Assembly (NCBI GenBank): GCA_025997715.1
Contig: BNUY01000019.1
Coordinates: 1 to 27,991 of the forward strand
From: Spirochaetia bacterium
GTDB lineage: Bacteria; Spirochaetota; Spirochaetia; Treponematales; Breznakiellaceae
Length of the DNA: 27,991 nucleotides
Direction: 5' to 3'
Position numbers and translations under genes: made by a program. The number at the start of each line of letters is the position of its first letter. The first letter of the stretch is position 1. The notes beneath the pieces were generated by a model. It was not told where the DNA came from. It did not search any database and was given only the letters and a program-made list of their open reading frames with translations. This document shows positions 22,021-27,991 of this stretch, piece by piece.

Positions 22021-22948
22021 AAAAAGCCGCTTGGGCAAGGGCATTGACGCCCTGTTCCCGGTCGACCCGCTCATAGATCTTAATGATTACACCATGGATG
22101 ATGTGGGCGAAACCGATGTAGCGAGTTCCGATGCCGGTACGGCGCTGAAAAGCCCGGGGACTATTTACAATATCCCCCTGGACAAACTCAAGGCCAACCC
22201 CGGCCAACCCCGCAAACGGTTTGAGGATGAAAGCTTACAGGAACTAGCGGACTCTATCCGGGAGCAGGGGATCATCCAGCCGCTGATTGTGGAGGATGCC
22301 GGGGACGGAACCTGGATCATTGTTGCGGGGGAACGGCGGAGCAGGGCGGCCCTTCTTGCGGGGCTTACGGAAGTACCGGTTATCATCCGTACCTATTCCG
22401 ACGAAAAACGCCTGGAGGTTTCTCTCATAGAGAATGTCCAGCGTGCGGACCTTAACCCTATGGAGGAGGCTTCCGCTTACCGGGCTCTCATAGAGCTTAC
22501 CGGCCTTTCCCAGGATGAGGTTGCGGCTAAGGTGGGGAAAAACCGTTCCACCGTGGCCAACGCATTGCGGCTCATCAAGCTGCCCCCGGCGGCCCGCTCT
22601 GCCCTGGAGAAGGGGGAGCTCACCCCCGGTCACGGGCGGGCCATCCTGGCGGTGGATGGGGAGGCGGCACAGGAACGGCTCCTGGGGGAGATCCTCTGGG
22701 GGGGGCTGTCGGTGCGGGAGGCGGAGAAACGGGCGGCGGCGCTGAACGCGGGCGGCGCTGAAACAGGGGCGGCAAAGGCGAAACCGGCTGCGGCTAAACG
22801 GGACCCGGAACTGGGGGCCATGGAGGATCGCTTCCGGGAGCGGCTGGGGACGAAGGTGCTTATCAACGGGGATATGGAAAAGGGCAGCATCAGTATTGAG
22901 TATTATTCAATGGAAGATTTGGAGCGGCTGTTGGAGATACTGGGGTAG
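22010..22948 (+). CDS. parB: Chromosome-partitioning protein ParB (Spo0J)
   Basis: CTP-dependent DNA clamp loaded at parS, 312 residues. N-terminal KKSRLGKGIDALFP is the usual start, with the ParA-stimulating basic region. LKANPGQPRKRF..ESLQELADSIREQGIIQPLIV opens the ParB domain; GERRSR (107-112) and ENVQR (141-145) are the CTP-binding motifs; LSQDEVAAKVGKNRSTVANALRLIKLP is the HTH. An Ala-rich linker (about 240-265) leads to the C-terminal dimer domain. The start is GTG inside parA, behind GAGGAGG, so translation is coupled. parAB alone, without gidAB or dnaA nearby, is the layout seen here. Confidence 0.95.
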   Translation: MGPKKSRLGKGIDALFPVDPLIDLNDYTMDDVGETDVASSDAGTALKSPGTIYNIPLDKLKANPGQPRKRFEDESLQELADSIREQGIIQPLIVEDAGDGTWIIVAGERRSRAALLAGLTEVPVIIRTYSDEKRLEVSLIENVQRADLNPMEEASAYRALIELTGLSQDEVAAKVGKNRSTVANALRLIKLPPAARSALEKGELTPGHGRAILAVDGEAAQERLLGEILWGGLSVREAEKRAAALNAGGAETGAAKAKPAAAKRDPELGAMEDRFRERLGTKVLINGDMEKGSISIEYYSMEDLERLLEILG

Positions 22949-22977
22949 TGCATTTTAAGCCCTCCCGGTTTTTTCTC

Positions 22978-23006
22978 TTGACATATTCCTACTATTTCTC
23001 TAGTAT
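22978..23006 (+). promoter_or_regulatory. Sigma-70 promoter of the peptide-importer operon
   Basis: TTGACA (22978-22983) and TAGTAT (23001-23006) are 17 bp apart, near consensus, ending 21 nt before the first ATG. The spacer contains CCTACTATTT, similar to the CTACTATTCC arms in the leader of the other importer operon (8834-8874). Confidence 0.8.
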
Positions 23007-23027
23007 TTGTCATACAAATAGGAGGCT

Positions 23028-24611
23028 ATGATGAAGAAAAGGATTATGTGGGCTGCATTACTTGGATTGATTGCAGTATTCGCGTATGCAAAGGGCCAGG
23101 GAGATTCGGCGGCGGATCAAAAGATTCTCAAAATTGATATTGCAACCGCCCCGGCGTCCCTCGATCCTCGGGCGGTTGCGTCCCTTGAGGATTTAGGGCT
23201 TCTGTCGTCCCTGTACCCAACCCTTACCAAGCACGCGATTGATACGGGGTTTTCTGCCGACGCGTACCGGGAAAACACCGCGCAGATTGCGCCCTACCTT
23301 GCCGAGTCCTGGGATATATCGGCGGACGGTAAACAGTATACCTTTCATTTACGCAGGGAGGTAAAATTCCCCAGCGGCGCTCCCATTGACGCGGCGGCGG
23401 TTAAGTGGTCATGGGAACATGCCTTTGCATCCGGGACAACCGGGGCGTATTTTATCAGCGGCGGGTCAAGCGTTACCTCAATAGAAACACCGGATTCGAA
23501 CACGGTGATCGTGAATCTTGCGGGCAGGGCGCCGGATTTTCTTGCGGCCCTGTCTTCGGTGGGGACGGCCATCCTTGACCGGACGGTACTTGAACAGCAC
23601 GGGGCCACCGTTGAGGAGCAGAACCGCTGGCTCGCCAGCCATTTTGCCGGCGGCGGCGCCTATGTTCTTGAAAACTATGAAAGCGGGACATCACTTACCT
23701 TAAAGGCAAACCCCGCTTTTTGGGGGGAAGCGCCCCGCCACTCGACGGTAATCATTAGTTTTATTGCCGATGATGCGACACTGTTACTGCGCGCCCGAAA
23801 CGGCCAGGCTGATATTACCCTGGGGCTTTCAAAACAATCGGTGGCAAGCCTGAAAAATAATGGGGCGGTAAAAATAATTTCGATACCCGCGGCAACCTGG
23901 GAACTGGTCAGCCTGCCTAATAGGCTGCCGCCCTTTAATAACGCAAAATTCCGGGAAGCCCTGACCTATGCTACACCCCAGGCGCAATTGGTGGAAAACG
24001 TTGCACAGGGATACGGGGCGGCCTATTACGGGCCCTTCCCGCCGGCCTTTGCCGCTTATAATGCCGCGCTCTCCGCTCCCCGTCCCTTCGATATCGCAAA
24101 GGCAAAACAACTTATCGCCGAATCGGGGGTAACCGGGCCGGTTAATGCGGACCTGTATATCCGGGAGGGGGTCAATGATCAGCAGCAAATTGCCCTTGTG
24201 TTACAGGATACCTGGAAACAGCTTGGGGTGAACCTTACTATCCGCCAGGTTTCCGCCGCCGAATACCAGCAGGCGGTTGGGGCGGAGGAAAAGAAATGGC
24301 TTTTGGTACGCTATGACGGCCCGTCAATTCCGACGCCGGGATGGCTTGCTGCATATGACTTTGTAAGCGCCAGCCCCTTTAATCAGAGTAATTACAGTAA
24401 CCCTGAAGTTGAAAAACTGGTAGCGGATGCGGCGGCTGAACCATCGGAGGCAAAGCGGCAGCAAATCTATGATGAGATAACCAAATTATGGATTGCCGAT
24501 TCGCCCCGTGTTGTGGCCTATGCGCAAAACTTTACTGCGGTACTCAAAAAGGATATAGCCCATTTTGTTTTTGGACAAAACGATCTGTTAATTCATCTTT
24601 GGGGACGTTAA
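23028..24611 (+). CDS. Peptide/nickel-type (SBP_bac_5) substrate-binding protein
   Basis: Periplasmic receptor of a Dpp/Opp-family importer, 527 residues. A signal peptide (KKRIMWAALLGLIAVFAYA) precedes the mature protein; no lipobox. Family marks are ILKIDIATAPASLDPRAVAS, IAPYLAESWDISADGKQYTFHLRREVKFPSGAPIDAAAVKWSWEHA, GGGAYVLENYESG and FREALTYATP. Such proteins bind di- or oligopeptides, nickel or other solutes; the pocket is not predictable here. Two tandem ATGs (23028, 23031) follow AGGAGG. It heads a four-gene operon with tight spacing: 3 nt to the next gene, then 4- and 1-nt overlaps. Confidence 0.92.
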   Translation: MMKKRIMWAALLGLIAVFAYAKGQGDSAADQKILKIDIATAPASLDPRAVASLEDLGLLSSLYPTLTKHAIDTGFSADAYRENTAQIAPYLAESWDISADGKQYTFHLRREVKFPSGAPIDAAAVKWSWEHAFASGTTGAYFISGGSSVTSIETPDSNTVIVNLAGRAPDFLAALSSVGTAILDRTVLEQHGATVEEQNRWLASHFAGGGAYVLENYESGTSLTLKANPAFWGEAPRHSTVIISFIADDATLLLRARNGQADITLGLSKQSVASLKNNGAVKIISIPAATWELVSLPNRLPPFNNAKFREALTYATPQAQLVENVAQGYGAAYYGPFPPAFAAYNAALSAPRPFDIAKAKQLIAESGVTGPVNADLYIREGVNDQQQIALVLQDTWKQLGVNLTIRQVSAAEYQQAVGAEEKKWLLVRYDGPSIPTPGWLAAYDFVSASPFNQSNYSNPEVEKLVADAAAEPSEAKRQQIYDEITKLWIADSPRVVAYAQNFTAVLKKDIAHFVFGQNDLLIHLWGR

Positions 24612-24614
24612 ACC

Positions 24615-25463
24615 GTGCAGGGTCTATTTCAGCCGCGGGGTGCAGCGTTATTCCGCGGCTGGGAATTCCGTATTGCCCTCATCACCTTCCTGCTTCTGGC
24701 ATTACTGGCGGGAGCAGGGCCTTTTTTCTGGAAACTTGATCCGCTTAAAACAAATTTACCGGACCGGCTGCTGGGGCCGTCCTTTGTCCATCCCCTGGGA
24801 ACCGACGGAAGCGGCCGGGATTTGTTTTCCCGTTTTATGCATGGCGCGCGTATATCCCTGACAAGCGGCGTGGTGGTTGTATGTGCTTCGGGGATCATCG
24901 GTAATGTGCTTGGTATCGTGGCGGCTTATTTTCAAGGTATTACCGGTACGGTAATCATGCGGCTGCTTGATATTCTTTTGTCCTTTCCGCAGATGATTCT
25001 GGCAATGGCTATTTCGATATGTCTTGGTCCCAGCCTTGAAAGCGCGGTGGTTGGTATAAGCTTGGGATGTATCCCTGTATACGCCCGTCTTATGCACAGT
25101 GAAGTAATGCAGATACGGAAACGCCAGTTTGTAAGCGCCGCACGGTTATTGGGCTTTTCTTCCCCCTATATTTTTATCCGGCATATTATTCCCCTGACGG
25201 CGCCGACAATGCTGGTACAATCCGCCGCAGTCTTTGGCTCCACGATTATTTCTTTGAGCGCCCTTGGGTTTGTGGGCCTTGGCGCACAGATCCCCGCGCC
25301 GGAATGGGGGGCCATGATATCGGAAGGCATGGGGTATACCTTAAGCGGCGGCTGGTGGATTTCGCTGTGGCCGGGCTTGGGGCTTTTTCTCTCCGTTGCT
25401 GCGGCAAACATGCTTACCAATGCGCTGAACAGTTCTATTATGGGAAGGGATGAAGCCCAATGA
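24615..25463 (+). CDS. DppC/OppC-like ABC permease
   Basis: Inner-membrane subunit of the importer, 282 residues with about five to six membrane spans. DRLLGPSFVHPLGTDGSGRDLFSRFMHGARISL is the DppC/OppC signature between the first helix and the core. The EAA loop is VSAARLLGFSSPYIFIRHIIPLTAPTML. The start is GTG 3 nt after the binding-protein stop, with no strong ribosome site of its own, so it is probably reached by coupling. Its stop overlaps the DppB-like start (ATGA). DppC before DppB is the reverse of the common order. Confidence 0.92.
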   Translation: MQGLFQPRGAALFRGWEFRIALITFLLLALLAGAGPFFWKLDPLKTNLPDRLLGPSFVHPLGTDGSGRDLFSRFMHGARISLTSGVVVVCASGIIGNVLGIVAAYFQGITGTVIMRLLDILLSFPQMILAMAISICLGPSLESAVVGISLGCIPVYARLMHSEVMQIRKRQFVSAARLLGFSSPYIFIRHIIPLTAPTMLVQSAAVFGSTIISLSALGFVGLGAQIPAPEWGAMISEGMGYTLSGGWWISLWPGLGLFLSVAAANMLTNALNSSIMGRDEAQ

Positions 25464-26482
25464 TAAAAAAAACTATTCTCCGCCTTGCATCCGCCGTGTT
25501 TGCAGTTTTCGGCGCCTCGGTGCTTTCATTTGTCCTCCTGCGGTTTGCCCCCGGAGACTCCGTAGGATTGGTACTGGGCCCCTTTGCGACCGAGGCCGCA
25601 AAAATACAATTAGCCGCCGAAATGGGGCTGGATAAATCAATGCCGGTACAATACGGGTTGTATGTGCGGGATTTATTCAGCGGAAACTGGGGCTACTCCT
25701 ATAGTATGGGACAGCCCATCTATGAACTCTTTGCTTCACGGCTGCCCGCATCCCTTGAATTAAGCATGGCGGCCCTTTTTTTTACCTTCATAACCGCATT
25801 ACTGTTGGCATTGGTAAAGACATACACTAAACGGGGGGGGATAAAAAAGGGTATCGATCTGTTTTGCTATGCCGGGTATAGTATGCCGCAGTTTTTTCTG
25901 GGACTGATGGCGCTGGTTATTTTTTCCGGGGCCCTTGGTATATTTCCCGGACCCGAAGGGCGTACGCGCTTCCCGCTCTTTTCGCTGCCCCGCACAACCG
26001 GATTTCTTATCCTGGATTCTTTAATCGCCGGAAACCTGCCGCTTTTTTTAGATGCCCTCTGGCATCTGGTTCTTCCCGCATTCACCCTGGGATTGTATTC
26101 AACGGCATTCCTCACCCGTATTCTCCAGGCAAATCTTGAACAGGCGTATGGCGAAAAATTTATCACCGTAAGTTTGAGCCGGGGTATTAGTGAATGGTAC
26201 GCTCTCGTCCGCCATGCGCTGCCTAACGCGCTGGTTACCACCGCAACCGCGGCGGCGGTACTTACCGGTATACTTATCACCGGTACCATGCTGGTTGAAA
26301 CAGTCTTTGCCTGGCCGGGGATTGGCGCCCTTATTACCCTCAGTATTCAGAAAAAAGATTTTTCGGTGGTACAGGCCTTTGTTTTTTTCAGTGCGGTCAT
26401 TTTTATTCTGAGTAACCTTGTGGTTGAAGTATTGATTACCAAAATTGATCCCCGTCTGAACGGTACAAGGGATATTTTATAA
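25460..26482 (+). CDS. DppB/OppB-like ABC permease
   Basis: Partner permease, 340 residues with six likely membrane spans. LRFAPGDSVGLVLGP after the first helix is the DppB/OppB mark, and QYGLYVRDLFSGNWGYSYSMGQPIYELFASRLPASLEL is the conserved periplasmic-to-second-helix segment. The EAA loop is ITVSLSRGISEWYALVRHALPNALVTT. The C-terminus (LVVEVLITKIDPRLN) is typical. The ATG overlaps the upstream stop; the stop shares its last base with the ATPase start (TAATG). Confidence 0.93.
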   Translation: MIKKTILRLASAVFAVFGASVLSFVLLRFAPGDSVGLVLGPFATEAAKIQLAAEMGLDKSMPVQYGLYVRDLFSGNWGYSYSMGQPIYELFASRLPASLELSMAALFFTFITALLLALVKTYTKRGGIKKGIDLFCYAGYSMPQFFLGLMALVIFSGALGIFPGPEGRTRFPLFSLPRTTGFLILDSLIAGNLPLFLDALWHLVLPAFTLGLYSTAFLTRILQANLEQAYGEKFITVSLSRGISEWYALVRHALPNALVTTATAAAVLTGILITGTMLVETVFAWPGIGALITLSIQKKDFSVVQAFVFFSAVIFILSNLVVEVLITKIDPRLNGTRDIL

Positions 26483-27783
26483 TGAATACCCTGAACCACA
26501 CCCGGCCATTACTTGCGGTAGAAGAACTACGCGTTTCCTACCGGTATGCCGGCGGAATACAGGATGCGGTAAAGGGCATTTCATTTGAGGTAGGAAGCGG
26601 GCAGTTTGTTTCCCTTGTTGGTGAATCGGGGTCCGGTAAATCAACGGTTGCCGCCGCGCTTATCGGCTTGCTTCCGGGAACCGGGCATATCAGCGGCGGG
26701 CATATGTATCTTGAGGGCCTTGATATAACGGGGGCCGCCAAAAAACACCTCCGGGAAATTCGGGGATCAAAAATTGGGTATATCCCGCAGGATGCGCTTT
26801 CGGGGCTTGATCCGCTCATGCGGATAGGGTATCAAGTGCAGGAGGCGGTACTGGCCCACACAAAAATAGAAAAAAGAGCGGCCCGTAAAAAAACCATAGA
26901 GAGTCTTTTCGACGCCGGGCTAACGGATCCTGAAACAGCATTCAGCTCTTTTCCCCATGAACTTTCGGGGGGAATGAAACAGCGGTCCCTTATTGCCGCG
27001 GGTATGATCAATGCACCGCAATTGCTTATTGCCGATGAACCTACCTCGTCGCTTGATGTTTTGGTACAGCAGAAAATACTCGCCAGCATTAAACGGCTGA
27101 TTAACGAATCTAACTGCGCGCTTTTATTTATTACCCACAACATTGCCCTTGCCGCCGAACACTCGGACTATCTTATGGTGATGAAAGACGGCGTCATTGC
27201 CGAACAGGGAAGGGCCCGAACGATATGGGAACAGCCGAAAGCGCCATATACCCGGGAGCTTATTGCCGCCATACCAAAAATAGCGCCGCAAGCAGGTTCC
27301 GGACGGCCTCCGGTATGCTTAATCGAACTTGATCAGGTGACCAAATACTACCCAAACAGCGCCATTCCGGCGCTGGAAAATGTTACCCTGCCCATATATG
27401 AAGAGACTATAACCGCTATTATCGGCGGTTCGGGATCGGGAAAGACGACCCTTGCCTCGGTCATAGTACAGTTGGAACAGCAGTCCTCCGGTTCGGTATA
27501 TTATCTTGGTAATGATATTTGCCGGTTCAGTAAAGAGGAATTGAAACAGTACCGCCGCGCTGTACAGATGATATTTCAAAATCCCTACGAATCCCTTAAT
27601 CCGCTTTTTTCTGTTCAAGAAATCATCGGAGAACCGCTGCGCACATTCAGTAGTAGTGATAAAAAAGAGAGCCTCAAGCAGCCGTTTGGTATACCCATGC
27701 TCCGGTTTAGAAAACACCCTATGCGCCGTTCCGGTCTCCACGACATGCCCCTGATGCATCACCGCAATAGTGTCGGCAATTGA
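26482..27783 (+). CDS. Fused DppD-DppF-type ABC ATPase, 3' end replaced by inverted sequence
   Basis: Double ATPase of the importer. NBD1 (about 10-260): Walker A GESGSGKST, signature LSGGMKQR, Walker B LLIADEPTSSLD, H-loop ITHN. A short linker leads to NBD2 with Walker A GGSGSGKTT and Q-loop FQNPYESLNP, typical of DppF. Homology stops after GEPLRTFSSSDKKE (about 27665); the open frame to 27783 (433 residues) is antisense of the gene's own 3' end. The NBD2 signature and Walker B are missing, and the C-terminal piece lies on the minus strand at 27667-27870. The native protein should be about 520-560 residues. Fused DppDF ATPases are known in several lineages. Confidence 0.88.
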   Translation: MNTLNHTRPLLAVEELRVSYRYAGGIQDAVKGISFEVGSGQFVSLVGESGSGKSTVAAALIGLLPGTGHISGGHMYLEGLDITGAAKKHLREIRGSKIGYIPQDALSGLDPLMRIGYQVQEAVLAHTKIEKRAARKKTIESLFDAGLTDPETAFSSFPHELSGGMKQRSLIAAGMINAPQLLIADEPTSSLDVLVQQKILASIKRLINESNCALLFITHNIALAAEHSDYLMVMKDGVIAEQGRARTIWEQPKAPYTRELIAAIPKIAPQAGSGRPPVCLIELDQVTKYYPNSAIPALENVTLPIYEETITAIIGGSGSGKTTLASVIVQLEQQSSGSVYYLGNDICRFSKEELKQYRRAVQMIFQNPYESLNPLFSVQEIIGEPLRTFSSSDKKESLKQPFGIPMLRFRKHPMRRSGLHDMPLMHHRNSVGN

Positions 27784-27991
27784 AGCTGCTACCCCCAAAT
27801 CATGGGTAATAAACAGAACGGTATAGCCCATGGTTTGCTGCAGATTTTTTATCAGGGTAAGAATTTGAAATTGGGTAGTATTTGGTCACCTGATCAAGTT
27901 CGATTAAGCATACCGGAGGCCGTCCGGAACCTGCTTGCGGCGCTATTTTTGGTATGGCGGCAATAAGCTCCCGGGTATATGGCGCTTTCGG
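27235..27991. repeat. Right-end inverted junction, 121-bp perfect inverted repeat
   Basis: 27871-27991 is the exact reverse complement of 27235-27355, up to the window edge. Between the arms, 27356 to about 27665 continues the ATPase gene normally, then the gene's 3' part appears inverted (to 27870). Read on the minus strand, the repeat arm joins the 3' part directly, skipping the 27356-27665 stretch and later codons, and out of frame. AAAAAAGAG at 27661-27669 may be the microhomology at the turn. No mobile-element features are present; a chimaera is likely. Confidence 0.92.
27667..27870 (-). CDS. Inverted fragment: C-terminal part of the DppF-type ATPase domain
   Basis: The minus-strand frame reads FQILTLIKNLQQTMGYTVLFITHDLGVAASIADTIAV...HGYTKRLLEAL. 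It begins just after the Walker B region and contains the H-loop (ITHD), the VMHQGHVVETG strand and the usual YTKRLL ending of DppF/OppF proteins. It has no start of its own (the ATG at 27831 is internal Met), and upstream it runs out of frame into the inverted copy of 27235-27355. It is best read as the missing 3' end of the fused ATPase gene at 26482. Confidence 0.85.

Noticed and set aside
27319..27831. A minus-strand open frame of 170 codons starting in ATPase-like sequence
   Set aside because: Only its first 55 codons are ATPase C-terminus, and its ATG is internal. The rest is antisense of the fused ATPase gene, produced by the inverted junction.

Overview
The window reads as about 28 kb of GC-rich bacterial chromosome, most likely from a Treponema-like spirochaete of the termite-gut kind. 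That assignment is inference from the gene set and the look of the proteins (a GroES alone, an RlpA/SPOR protein with a Pro/Ala/Tyr linker, a variant YmdB-type phosphoesterase, many ABC importers), not from a marker gene. No rRNA, tRNA, CRISPR array, transposase or phage gene was seen. Both ends lie inside inverted duplications: 1-30 is the perfect reverse complement of 137-166, and 27871-27991 is the perfect reverse complement of 27235-27355. In each case one gene is split onto opposite strands. This looks like fold-back chimaerism at contig ends, as in whole-genome-amplified DNA, so only about 167-27650 should be trusted as native order.

Region 1 (138-8912, minus strand) is one tight operon behind a good sigma-70 promoter: a NitT/TauT-type binding protein, an N-terminal-nucleophile amide hydrolase, an activase-dehydratase fusion, a separate HgdB/BcrB-like subunit, a second activase, the importer permease and ATPase, and an acyl-CoA ligase. 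Together they give two ATP-dependent [4Fe-4S] activase domains plus two HgdB-like reductase domains, the make-up of class I benzoyl-CoA reductase or a 2-hydroxyacyl-CoA dehydratase. The operon suggests uptake of an organic acid or its amide, amide cleavage, CoA activation and radical reduction or dehydration; the substrate is unknown.

Region 2 (8981-12576, plus) is a pyrimidine cluster (pyrC, pyrK, pyrD) with a small retropepsin-like aspartic protease gene coupled to pyrK. Region 3 (12588-15694) holds an XRE regulator, a Wza-like secreted polysaccharide-export protein and an HtrA/DegP protease, with clear promoters and short palindromes between them. Region 4 (15692-16693) is the most unusual non-coding part: two related nested palindromes flank a small RseC-like gene. 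Their inner hairpins differ by compensatory changes, and their outer arms are inverted copies of the 3' end of whichever gene they abut. One arm is embedded in a three-copy 83-bp tandem array.

Region 5 (16648-21161, minus) carries a YmdB-type protein with several substituted active-site residues, a TPR protein, an SGNH hydrolase, groES with its own promoter and terminator, an RlpA/SPOR protein and a Cof-type HAD phosphatase. A second palindromic repeat type with CACGAA repeats occurs at 10284-10401 and 18126-18210. Region 6 (21192-22948, plus) is parA-parB behind a promoter covered by a palindrome. Region 7 (22978-27783, plus) is a peptide/nickel-type ABC importer operon (binding protein, DppC-like, DppB-like, fused DppD-DppF ATPase), cut by the right-end rearrangement.
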